Shown piece by piece: positions 10,491 through 22,700 of a DNA stretch of 64,000 bases. The stretch covers positions 1-64,000 of the forward strand of contig DF237070.1 in assembly GCA_000708835.1 (NCBI GenBank), read 5' to 3'. The position numbers and the translations under genes are program-made. Origin of the DNA: Klebsormidium nitens. Its lineage: Eukaryota > Streptophyta > Klebsormidiophyceae > Klebsormidiales > Klebsormidiaceae. Positions within the stretch are counted from its first letter, which is position 1, and each line of letters starts with the position of its first letter. The notes beneath the pieces were generated by a model, which saw only the letters and a program-made list of their open reading frames with translations, searched no databases and was not told the origin of the DNA.

Positions 10491-13400
10491 ATGGCGTGCA
10501 TTGCATGCAACAGGTCTTTGAGCTCAGCCCTTGCGAGGATCTCACAGACGTCCCCCCCGCACCATAAAAACCCTCAGGTTGTCGCCGCTGCTCGCCTCCC
10601 TACCCATGCCCACTCCAAAGGCAAGGCCTTCCAAAGAAGAGGTAAGCAATGTGCGCAATCACTAAGCAGAATGAACGGCTTAATTGCCAGTAGCTCGTTT
10701 GCAGACATCACTGAGTTGACAAGTGCGGGGCTGTGCGATGTCGGCACATCGGCGCCGCTCTTGGGCCGGAGGCGCGGGCGTACTTTTGCCAGTGCGAGCG
10801 AGGGGGGGCGGGCGGAGGAGGATGCGAGCGGCAAGACGGCTAAGATTGTGGTGGCTGCTGCGATGACGACGGCACTGGCAGTGGCGAATAGAGTACTTTA
10901 CAAAGTGGCCTTGGTGAGTACTTTGATTGCGAAATTGCCCTCAATCTGATGTGGAGGTCCCCGTTTTTCCAGCTCTGGGAAGTCATTGGTAGTTTGATGG
11001 AGATGAGGACTTTGGAATTTGATTTGAATGCCGCCAACGTGGCTGATAGTTGAGCTTGCCTTGTGCTGGGGACTAGTGAGCGCCGAGGTCATCAGAAACG
11101 GCGTTTAGAAGGGGCAACTGCGACGGGCGCCCATCGTGCGAGAGATGGCCACAAGACGTCCAATTATGCTTGGTTGTTGTTACTACCCCAACCAGATTAG
11201 AGCGAAGTATTAGCTTTGACAAGCAAGGGTGGTTCAAGAGGTAAATGAATGTCTGCAAATGGTGCCTGTGCGGGGAGGGTCCAATCAAGAATGCAATCAC
11301 TGAAACCGAATGTCCCTCTTCTTTCAGGTTCCCCTGAATGAGTATCCATTCTTTCTGGCGCAGCTAACAACGTTTGGGTGAGGTACACTGGACTATTTGG
11401 CTCTTGCAACTTGGAAAGAACTAATTCCTTGCTGTAAAAAGCACTCAGTCAATAAGCCAATGGCAAGCTGTTGAACCACTTATCAAGTCAACCCCCGTCT
11501 TTGTCCCGACTTGAATATCCGGTATATGACGATTGTCAGCCATGTGATAGGGGAGATTGGATCCGCATCTATAGGTCCCCCAGCTAGCTGAAAATTCTAA
11601 AATTCCTCACTGCTTCCCACTTCGTGACTTGTGACTAAACAACAGGATTATTGTTAGTCAATCAATATGTCGCTCTGACGCTTTACGGAAGTAACATGGT
11701 TGAAGTTGCGCATCGCAATTGAGACTCTTATGTACACCTTCAGGCATAACACTCCCCCCAAACCCTTGAGGTTGGCCCCGTCAACTTCTATAATTTGACA
11801 AAGCACAAGCGCAATGGCACCATCGGGATTCTCGCAGTCTCTTGTGTCCCAATTTGATAAGCTTAAAAACTCTGTTATCCTTAAAATTCAAGGCAAAGTC
11901 GTCTCTTTCCAGCATTCACCAGATCCTTAACCAGTTTCTCTTAACCCACAGTTACGTCCTGGTTTACTTCTCGGTCCTGGCAGCGCGCAAGCGCATGGGC
12001 ATCGTGACGGACGAAATGCTCGCCATTCCAAAGAAGCGCTTTGTGGCGATGGGCGCCCTCGAAGCGGTGTCACTTGCGATGGGCATGGTAGCAGCCACGA
12101 AATTGCCCGGCGCAATCATTCCGATCCTGTCACAGGTGGGGCTTTCTTCATTGTGGGGTTTTCCTTTCTGCAGAGTTTTGGAAGATAAATGCTTCTCCTT
12201 AAGCTCCTCCGTAATATCGAGATCGAACTCGTCGAATGTAAAATCGATCATCCAAGTTGTGGCGAACTCAGTCTACTGTTCACATCAAAAGTCGACTTGG
12301 TTGTTCGCTTGATATCAAGTGTTTCGATGTGCTCGCTCACATTGTCTGAACAACTCAATCATTGCTCGATTGATAAGGTCAACTTGGTCGATCAACTCGA
12401 CTTTGATCCATTGATCCCGAGTAACGATGTCGAATGACAGCAGTCTTGAGGCCCTTTCCAAAGTGTCTCCACCTCTTTCGAACTATAATACCCCTTTTTT
12501 ACCCTCCTTGGCAGACTTTCATCATCTGGCAACTATCGCTGTCCTCCCTCATCCTTGGAACCCGGTACCAACCGGGACAGCTTTTTGGCGCGCTTCTCGT
12601 GTTGGCTGGTGTGGTCATCGTCGTTGCGAGCGGGAACGACGCGGGGTCTGCTTTCCAGGAGGCCGGGAAGCTATACCCCGCTCTGTATACGCTATCCACC
12701 GTGTTTCCAGCGGCCTCAACTATTCTGAAGGTGAAGCTGCCAACAAATCGACAGACATTTGTGATTTCGAAAAGAAGAGTGGACATCTTGCACCCGATCT
12801 GCCAGCTTTGACGACGAGAAGGGCGTCGCTGCAAAGGCCAGAGTTTTAAGCTCTGACACTCAGAACAATCTCAAAGAGCCCGTTGAAAAAGGTAGAACTT
12901 TATCTGCTTGTCCAAGGGGCCACAGAAAGACACGATTTGGGTCCTGGTCACCGGAAAGCGCAAGAACGCGGTGAAGGCAACTCAAACAATTAGGTCTTGC
13001 CTCTTGAGGAGCCCCGCGAATGGCTTGAATTCAAACCTGTGTTACCTTCTCCAAGAATTTAGCTTCTTACTGATTTGTTCTACTTTTCTCCTTCGCAGGA
13101 GGGTGTGTTTAAAGAGGCCAAGGAAAAACTGAAGGTAGGTTTGTGGTCACCGCATTCCTTTTGTTCAGGGTCTGCCCCGCAATGATAGAACTGACGATTG
13201 GGCCCACGAGTCTCTCAACAGTGGAAAACGAATCTTAGACAGTTCTGAAAGCGAATGTCCATACTACAGTTTGCCTAATATTAAAAACAAATCTTCAGCA
13301 AGGCCCTAGACGGCGGGTGCTTAGACAGCAAGCTCTGTTACCGGGGATTTGCAAACCGCTTCTTGGGACACTTTCATAAGTCAGCGGGGGATTGTGAGGC

Positions 13401-15432
13401 TGCGCTTTTGAGTGCGAGCTTGCGTTCGAGTTGAAATCTGGCTTTCCATCAATCCTTTCGGGCGGAACCTTGTGTAGAGTGACGAGTTTGGCTATAAACG
13501 GACGCAGCCCAAGCGTGCAATACTCAGCGCAAGCTTCCTGCTTTGGTGTCTGTTCTCAATCTAGTTCTTTTCTGCAGGGCAGTGACCTGGACCTGTTCGT
13601 CGTCAACTCGTTTGGGTCCGGCTTCCAGGTACGTACCGCTTCTGAACGCGCGAACAACGCCGAAAAACAATTGCCAGACTGGCTAATGCTGTAACGTTCT
13701 TCTGAGATGTCATGTCATTTGGAAACGGAAACCCCGCCTTGTCGTATTTTGACATGCTTTGCTGGCATGCGCAGTCGTCCTAAGATTTGCGACTTGCTCG
13801 AGATCGTTGAGCTTCTCTTGCGGATCAAAAAACCTTCATTCCTTTATCCTCAACAACCTCACTGTCGGAGTCGAGAATTCCTAATAAAAGAGTACTTGGT
13901 CAGATGGAGACGTTGGGCTTACAAGCGACTGCCTCTGGTCTGACGGCGCAACGTCCATAACTATGATAGCATCGTGTTCCAATCCGTCGTTATGACGTCT
14001 CGGTTGGGTCTCACACAGCATGCTGCTGCAATAGGTCCCTCGTCACAGTATTAAACACCTTTTCAAATGTCATAACAATCCCCCATTGGAGATCTTCCCG
14101 TGCAGGCCATATTTGTCCTTTTGCTCCTCCCTTTCTTGTCCGGCATCAAGGGGATCCCCTTCTCCCAGCTCCCGTCATACCTGAAAGCGGGCACTGCCTG
14201 CTTCTTCAACACAGGCGACGCGGTCGGTGAGTGATCAGAGTGGTGTTTGAGATCTTACGCTAAGCGCAATTCAAAAATACGAAGGGCATCGAGCGAAGCG
14301 TCGAAACCAAGCTCTTACAGCATGGCATAGTGGTCACCCTGGTAACTGCCATTTCACTTAAGAAGCATCTGTTTGAAGATAAGCGCCCGGGAGACGGGTG
14401 GGGTTTGTTGGGTGGTTAGGGTGGGTTCGGGTGCGGAGCGCGTAAATGTTTGCATCAGGGTCTCTAGAATGCACGGTTGACCGTATCCCGGTGAAACGGG
14501 TCTTAAGCGAATTAGGAGTTAGCGGTATGTAGTGGTCGTGATCGCCATCCGCACTCGATCACCGCAGCTGGCTGTGATGGCATTGAAATAATTCCAAGCA
14601 TTACATGTACTCATACGAGTCTCAAGATTGCAATGAAAATTCGGGACCGTTTGTTGATGCAGCACTAGCCGGTTCTGGGACTTTCCTGTCGCGCCAAGAA
14701 AGGAGCGGGTGATTGGTTTGCTCGAGCAGCTTCGGGTTTAGCGTTTGACTTCTTGTCGTTAGGGCTTTGGATTGCATATGACTCTTCGGCGTGCTGGTTG
14801 GCAGCTTTGAGAAAGAGAGAGGTTTAGATGACATTCATGCGTGTTGACGTCGTTGAAAAAAATCTGCTGACAGCGCTTTGTCGTTTTGGATGTGCAGGCT
14901 GCGACGGGGCGCCTTGGCTGCCCTTCTTGTACGTGGCAAGCAACCTGGCGTTTAATGTGTCGGCGCTCAACCTGCTCAAGATGTCGTCAGCAATTGTGTC
15001 ATCATTGACCATGACGTTAGCAGGTGGGTTTCTCTTAAGTTTTTGAAACTATTTAACTGTTGTGCATAGAAGATCAAGTCTATTCTTTTTTCATAGTAGG
15101 AGTTTCTCGCAGTCGATGCTAGATTGCAAACCCCGGAAGCTTCAAGTCCTGAGTCTCATGCAAGAGTCTTGTGAATAGATTCTGCGTCATTGAGTGGCAG
15201 CTTGCACAAAAGAAACAGACTGAAGCAGTTTCCGCTGTTCAGCATGTAGATACATACGCTTTTGCTGACGAGCGACTTTCTTCCTTTCCCTGCAGTGCCG
15301 TTGACCATCTTTGCGTTTACGTTCCCAATCCCGTACTTAGGATCGCCCGCACCTCTTCCCCCGGGCTTCGCAATCGGATCCGCCGTGCTGATTCTAGGTT
15401 TGCTCGCATACAACGTTTCCAAGCGGAAATAG
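10491..15432 (+). CDS. CLT: CRT-like transporter, plastid envelope (CLT family)
   Basis: This is a drug/metabolite-superfamily membrane carrier related to Plasmodium CRT. Plant CLT proteins export glutathione and gamma-glutamylcysteine from plastids. Nine exons: 10491-10913, 11328-11377, 11952-12135, 12515-12730, 13099-13134, 13578-13628, 14106-14226, 14898-15023, 15296-15432, giving 447 aa. About 130 N-terminal residues rich in Ser, Ala and Arg look like a chloroplast transit peptide; roughly ten hydrophobic segments follow. Family signatures visible: KLPGAIIPILSQ, LGTRYQPGQ, VVNSFGSGFQ, LLLLPFLSGIKGIPF, LPSYLKAG and PYLGSPAPLPPGF. Exon 5 is a 36-base micro-exon encoding EGVFKEAKEKLK. The ATG at 10491 starts the transit-like region. 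Unlike its neighbours, its introns show no clear exon-edge copies. Confidence 0.93.
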
Positions 15433-16744
15433 CATTGGGTGGGCGAAGCTCGACTATCATTCTTTTAGCATGTTTGATACTTGTCCATCTGACCTGAGAC
15501 ACAGGTCAGATGGGCGATTCAAATTTGAACAGATGTACTTGGTGTTACAGAGCTTCCTTACTCAGTAGTGGCTTAGTGGTAGGCTCCTGGTAGACAAATG
15601 TGCACGCTGAGGTTTTTTTAACACTTTTTCTTGCAATGATACTTGCAGGGACCTAAGTTAATGTGTAGACAAGTACTATCTTCAATCGTGCATTTATACC
15701 TTCTCCCTCATACGGTATCTCAAGGAGCTAGCTGCTAGTGGTCTCAGTTGCACCCAGTGCCCCACCTTTTCTGCCTTCAGGCAACGCACGCAGGGTGGTT
15801 ATTCACAGCCGCCGTCTTTTGTACGTACCAGAGCCTTCTGTCCGAGTCATACTATTTTCGTTGCGTGCGGCGCATCAAGGGCCGGCCATGACCCTTACCG
15901 CGCCGATCAGGCGGCCGCGCTTCATCGGATGGTTTACCGGATGTGTTCAAGTTCCGGTCCGGTTGGATTGAGCCGTCGATGTACACGGTCTCCCCATCGA
16001 TGGTTTGAGCGAACGAAAATCGGAAACTGTCTCAGCTTCTGTGGCCGTCGATGTCTTTGTTTCAGATGCCGGCAAGTTGTAGGAAGCAGTTGGGCGTACA
16101 GTTCTATCACCTTGTACGCCGTATTAAAGCAGCTGTGCCGTATACAGTAGATAGGTAGGTACCTATGCCTGGGTGGATACATTGTATCATACAAGTACCG
16201 GTATCGGCTAATATAAACAAGTACTGTCGGGGGTGCTGCGCACAGTGGACACCTTTCGAAGCCCTGCATCTGCTGCGGGCCTGCGAGAAGTCGAACGCCA
16301 ACTCAAGAGCCTGCCAGACTCCTGTGCTTGTCTCGGTATAGGTAATAGGCACCCAAAAGAGCAATAGCTCTTGCAAGGCTGGAACATGACAAGGTGACCA
16401 CCAACGTGAAGCCACAGATGGCCTGGGCAGCTTTGAATGTTGGACAACGTCAGCTTCCGACTTCAAGCCTTGAACTTAGCCCACAGCTCATCATCACCAC
16501 CCGGCCTGAGTCTCAGTGAAAGGCCGTATCTGAATCAGGTATGCAGAGATTGATCGATGAGCTACTACTAAGAGTGGAGAAGGTAGCTTTCGGCTTCTGC
16601 ATTCTGTGTCAAATTGACGACTCTTAGAAATAACAGCGGGGGCTTCTGATCTTTAGAGGTGCTTTCCACTTGCAAGGTTGATAAGAAAGCTCAACCATGA
16701 AGGTAAAGTGAGGTCAGAGCTAGAGCAATAAAAAGGAGTCACCA
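15433..16744. other. Intergenic region, CLT to DNAH1
   Basis: This 1.3 kb stretch must hold the CLT 3' untranslated region and the DNAH1 promoter and leader. No conserved coding exon, RNA gene or mobile element is recognised. A small palindromic stretch (taggtaggtacctatgcct) lies near 16153-16171, similar to the GGTACC cluster near 640. No motif known to drive ciliary genes was identified by eye. Confidence 0.5.
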
Positions 16745-19700
16745 ATGGCTCCTACAGCTGAGGCTGTTGCTGTGCGACCAATATCCGCCACCAATCAAAA
16801 AGGTGAGAAGACGGCCAGCTTCTATGAATTTCAAAGTAATGAGCTCCAGCATGTGTTGCACCACAGAAGTTAGCGTCGCCCAAGCGTAATTGGGGGAAGG
16901 TAACAAGGGGTTGAAAATTGGGCATACATAGTGGCACTAAGAAGCTTCCATGGTTGTGCCAGGTGTAGCCCGTTATGGACAACGCACTGCTGAAGCAGAA
17001 ACTTTGAGATGAAGCGACAGAGGGGGCATAATCCGAAAAAATTACCCGCTGGATCTCAAGATTTGTCTGCTGGAAAGGAAACTGTCAATCAGCCAGAACC
17101 TGGCTAATCTTGAGTCTGAAGAGTCAACCTGCCGATGTTTTGCAGGGCAAGCGGGTTTGCTCAACCGCGAGCCAATTATTTCAGACGGTACGCACGGTGT
17201 GGTGGGCACCAATGGTGCTACCAAGGTGAGCCGCCAGAATTGCCTTCTGGTTCCCGTTAAGCAGCGTTGTCAGTGGCAGTTTTTCCAACCATCACTAACT
17301 CAAAAGCGGAAAGCAGAACAACTTTCAAAGCTGGTACTTCTGTTGAGTACTTTTCATCCTCTGGAAAAGAAGAGGAGTCTCACATTTCTCTGCACCCGGT
17401 TTGGACAGGTGGACGCGTCTGCGGAACTACAGCCAGCCAAAGAGAGCCCCCAGGGAATGCAGGGCGAGCGGTGAGGGCTTTGTCTGTTGGTGGCATTCTA
17501 ATAATCCTTGCTGTAAGTTTAAAGTCCGAGGGTAATTCCGTGGCCCCCATCCCAAGTGCCGGACAGCTGGCAAGCAGCTGCGTGTTCAGGAGAATGCTCA
17601 AACGATCTGAACCACGCCGCTGATGTCAGCGTCACCCAAGATTTTTATAGGCATTTCTCACTTCAACCCATCGGAGACTATGACCACTTCTAAGGTTACC
17701 TGCTGTTAGGTGTGCAAGGGCAGAGAGCCTGTAGCTTGGGCTCTTCAAGCCGATACCTTCAGAACTAACCCAGTAGAAGGGAGCGAGTCAAGGGAAATTT
17801 AGATGGGCCAATGACATGCTTCAAAGGAACCCGCAAGAAGTGGTCCGTCACTTTAAGTGGTTTCACTTACTGGAGACAACGAGACTAGCTACAGAGCAGT
17901 CCAAGTGTCAGCACTGTCGGGCACTGATTGCGTGGAGTCCAAAATGGGACTCAAATCCAGGAAGCAAGCATGGGAACATGTCAGTGCAAAAGTTGGGCCA
18001 TTAAAGGTCCATGGAAGCACGCAAATTGACCCCTCCAACCACTCCCTGAATTGTCGGCTCCTTGCCTTTCGTCCCACAGGAATCGCCGCCTCTTTGAGAT
18101 GCAAGACATTTTGACCCTGCTCGCGAATGAGGGGGTCAATCCCCAGGACTTGAGCCCCCCCGACCCGCGCTCCTCGGATCCGGGGGCTCCGAAACTCGCC
18201 CTTTCACACTTCGACAACACAGACTTCGAGACTAGACTCGGGGGGGGGTGGGTGAATAAGGCCTCGGAGGTCCCGGCCGAAGCGGCCCACGTGGATAGGG
18301 AGACGAAAGCGGTGACATGGCGGCCGTGCAAGGTGCTGGATTACCGGGAGGGGGGCAATGCGTACGAGGTGCAATGGGAGGGGGGGGAGGAGCGGGTATG
18401 GCTTCCCAGGTGAGGAGTTCAGAAGTCAAGTATTAAAAGGTCGTAAAGCTGATGGCAAGCGAAGCGAAGCTACCTGCTACTTGCGGCTATCTTGAAAAAT
18501 GGATTATAAAGGGGCAATTTGGTTGCAGGCTAAGCGTCAGCTAGGCTGCTCAAGCGACTGCCAGGAAGGAGCAATTAAAGCACCAGTAAGATTGGGGGGA
18601 CACCCCATTAAAAGGCCCGAGAGTTTAGGCTTCGAAGTATGAGAGTTGCGGAATCAGAGACCTGAACTGGGTTTTCAGGCCCTGGTACTAGTAGTGAATT
18701 CTATTTGTACAGTCCTCGCTTTGAGGAGTGGGGTTCTATAGGATTTGAAAGCTTCGTGAGCGACTTGGTTTTAGAGCGCAGGCTTACAGTGATAGGCGCC
18801 TACAATAGCAGCTCAGTAGGGCGACGTACGGGTGTCAAAACCCCTTGAATTGACAGGTCGTAAACGAAAGCTGTGCTAGGAAGCGCAACAAACATTGCGG
18901 TCTCTCGCATTGTGCGGTGTTAAAGAGTCGTGCTCGGCAAAGCAGAGACATGAGGGAGAGTCGGGCGGGCGCACATTGAGTACCAGTCTCGCAATCAAAC
19001 GGTCCCTTTCTAGCAGACAACTTGGAAAACACTTGGGTCAAAGACAATTGCCCCGTAGGCAGAATCGCCCAGCATCACATCGAGGACGAAAAACAGAGAT
19101 CCCTTTGCGTTGCTACAAGTGACATCCAGAAGTAAAGATCTCTGGTCGAATATCCAGGGCCCGTCAAGCGAGTGTGCTAGTCATAAAACCGTCCTCAATT
19201 GGCTCCTCTTCGTCCGTGGTTAACCACGCCCTTCCAGACCGAAGACCCGTTTCTCTTAAAGAGCGTGGCGGAGGCGCTTCAGACTGCACAATCACTCCAG
19301 GATTTGCCTGGGAGAACATTTTTGTTTCAGCTTGATTGAAAAGCAGATCAGAATCGGTTCCTCCTACCCCACGTGCACTTCCACGCCGAAGACTTGTTTC
19401 TCTTCGCGAAGCGCGTGGCGGAGGCGCAGCAGCCGCCCCCTTCACACCATTTTACCTCTAGGCAATCGGGGATGCTGTTAGAATTAAGGTCATAATCAGT
19501 CCCTCCCATTGTGCAGGATCCACGTGCACTTCCAGGCCGAGGACCCGTTTCTCTTCGCAAAGCGCGTGGCGGAGGCGCAGCAGCCGCACAATCACACCAC
19601 ATTGATCTGAGAAAAGCTCCTTCTTTTTATGAGAACCAGATTAGAATGGGTCCTTCCCACCGCGCAGGATCCACGTACATTTCCAGGCCGAGGACCCGTT

Positions 19701-22700
19701 TCTCTTCGCGAAGCGCGTGGCGGAGGCGCATCAGCTGCGCAAGCGGGCGGAGTCGCTGCTGCGCTACAATTTGTACGTGGACAGCATGCCCACCGACGAC
19801 ATCCCGGGGCTTTCCCCCGAGCAGATCAGCCGGATGCTGGCGTGCTCGACCAACTCGAAACGGCTGCGCGAATGGGCGTTCGACAGCTCGCAACTGGTCG
19901 CAGAGGTGAGCGGGCGAGGGCTTTGCTGACGTAACCGATTGTGGAGATGGGTTGCAACCTCAAAAGTCCTTGCTCCCTGCAAGCATTAGTGTCTCATAGC
20001 TTCAAGGCCGACTAGGAAGAGTGGTATGCAATTGGAAATCGGCAGCTTTAATCGGAGAAGGGTCATCGGGGCTCTTGTCGACGAGACGCTTTGATTGCTG
20101 ACGTCAGGGTTCGACTTGCTACTGACGAAGAGGTTGGATAGATATAGTCGACCGGTGAGCTTTCTTGATGTCAAACCAACTTGAGCGAGCCACGTTTGCA
20201 ACGGAAGGCCCTTAGGCAATGCCGAGAAGCTCCGATGATGCTTGTCATTTGGGATGGGTCGCCGTTTTGGGGTCGCGTCTACTCTGCACGAAGGCGACCA
20301 CGTTGCACGAACAGTCGCCCATAGCTTCCTTGTTCGTTCGTTCAGGTGAACCTGGACTACGCGCGCGCCATGAACAAGATCATCTTCGACGAGAGCGTGC
20401 GCAAGCGGCCGCGCTCTCGTGACGTCATGTTCATGCCCGTGGACGAGGAGTTCCCGATAGACCCGCGGCCGCCGGTCCCTCAGTGAGTCCAAAACATCTA
20501 GGATCTAAAATTCGACGTTTTTGGAGAAGCTTTTCCATGTACAGCAGCTTGAAGCCATCTAGGTTTTTTGTGGGGCTACTGAGCTTGATGAGCAAGCCTT
20601 TTAGAACGCGACCTCCGCTTCCTCGGTAGGTCGAGAAACTTGAGGCGACTGGTTGAATTTCCCACATTGAGGGCGATTACTTGGATAAGCAGGCAGTTTG
20701 GCACGTAGACAGTCTGTTGTTTTCAAGGTCTTTTGACTGTGACTTGAGTCTGTCAGATAACAGACGGAAACAGGAAACGTGGGTGCTACGTATGCTATGA
20801 AAGCGCTTGGTTGGTGGTGCTTAAGAGGATACACACGAAGAAAGGTTGGAAGATCGAGACGGGGAAAGGGGCTCCAGTCAACATGGAATATCGGAGATGA
20901 TGGAGTCTTTATGGACTCGAAGATTTTATGGCTTGAAGAAGCATCATTATTGTTTGGATAAAAGCCGGCCACGAGTAACGCATAGACGTCGCAATCAGTC
21001 GTCGCGATTAGTTGCGGAGCCCACCAGCCGACTCGTGTTTTCAAGTCTCGGTTACTCATCCCCGGTCGCTTTCCACTCAGGTTCGGCTGCGTCCAGATCC
21101 CCCGGTACGCCTTCCCCGAGCAGCTCAGCGAGTTCGTGTTCCACACGTGCCTCTCTCGGCCGGAGGTCATCTCGGCAACCGTCAAGATAAGGGCGGAGTG
21201 CAACAAGGTCGCCAAAATGAGCCTGTTTTCGACCACCCACACGAAGAGCAGCAGAATGGACGAGTTTGAGCAGGTCCAGGTGCAGGCGTGCGACGCGGTG
21301 GCGACCTATCTCAAGGACAGGTGAGGGAAACCGTCGCCGGAAGAGGGGGTGTAATCGCTGGAGAAAGAATGTTGCTGGCGGCTTGTTTGAAGAACTGATG
21401 CAGTCGAGCTTGTGTTACGTTTCTGGTTTGAGGGAAACCACTCGATGCTTTTCAAAAATAACAAGGGAGACCTTTTATTTTGGGCAACCCCTCCTTTTGA
21501 TTCCAACTTTCTAAGATACATCCTTTAAACGGACAACCTTATGCGATTGTCTCCGTACGTAGCTCGCGAAGGGCATGCAGACTCTTTGCCACGTCTTCAA
21601 TTATCAAAGGTCATTGCCATCATCTTCAAAGCGCTTCTTATTGGTTCTTACTTTTGTGGACTTAGCAGCCCGTGAATTGCTAAGGCATCTCACAACACGA
21701 ATGCTTTTTATATTGTCGACCGCTCTTCGGTTTGCGAGCCGACGTGTCGCGCCGCGCGCTAAACCCCCAAACCCTTCCCCCGCAGTTGGGTCAGCACGAT
21801 CAAAGGCATCATACGGTCCAGCTTCAAGGACGTCGGCAAAGGCTGGTTCTCGCTCCAGGGCCAGTCGCAAGACACTTATTTCGGAAGCAAGTTGCACCGA
21901 TTCCTGCTTATGGTCCGATTCCTTATGGAGGATAATCTGAAGTGTATGGTGGATGAATCGCTGGCCAAGTACGTGGATCACATGGACCGGAACTGCAATC
22001 CGCTGGTGGACGTGCGCGGGGTGGATGACGTGGCGGTGACGTGGCAGAGCGACGACGCCGCGGTGAGGGCCCTGCTTCTGCAGCGAATGTTGCTGCCTGG
22101 ATTGTGAGAACAGTGTGTGGAAAGAGCGTAAGAAAGGAACAGGGTTGCTAAAATTGCTCGGCAGGGAGCACTGAAACAATCAAAAATTGATGCAGATTCT
22201 GTTGTGTTCTAGAAGTATGGTTGATGCTGTTGTGACGGACGTCAAGTGCAAGTCCGCTTGTGCATCTCGTAACTGAGAAGAATCTACTCCAATTTGTTAC
22301 AACGGACGCACAAGCCGCCCCTTCTTCCGCTGAGGCGCATCAATGCCCACGGCGGCGCGCTCGAATACAGGTCGCTTATAAACATGTTCGAGCAGCTAAC
22401 TTGATTACTAGCTTCCATCAAGCCTTTTTCGAATCAGCAAATTGATTTCCTGCAGCGGTCGCGCAAGCCGCCCCTCTTCGCGCTCGAGCTCCTCTCGACC
22501 GACGCGGGCGCGTTCGACTACAACACGCCCGTGAGCCTGTTTGAGCAGATGATTGGGAAGACGTTCGACCACGGTGTGACGGCCTGCCAGAGCGTGCCGC
22601 AAATTGAGCCGCAAATCATGGACAACCTCTTCTGGAGCCACAAACCGATGGTCAGCTTCTGTCAGCTGCTTCCGCCTATTCTTTGCTTCTTCCCCTTATT

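Noticed and set aside
19227-19750. Regular direct repeats resembling a CRISPR array
   Set aside because: Units are 60-70 bp of exon-derived sequence, they decay progressively, and the genome is eukaryotic.
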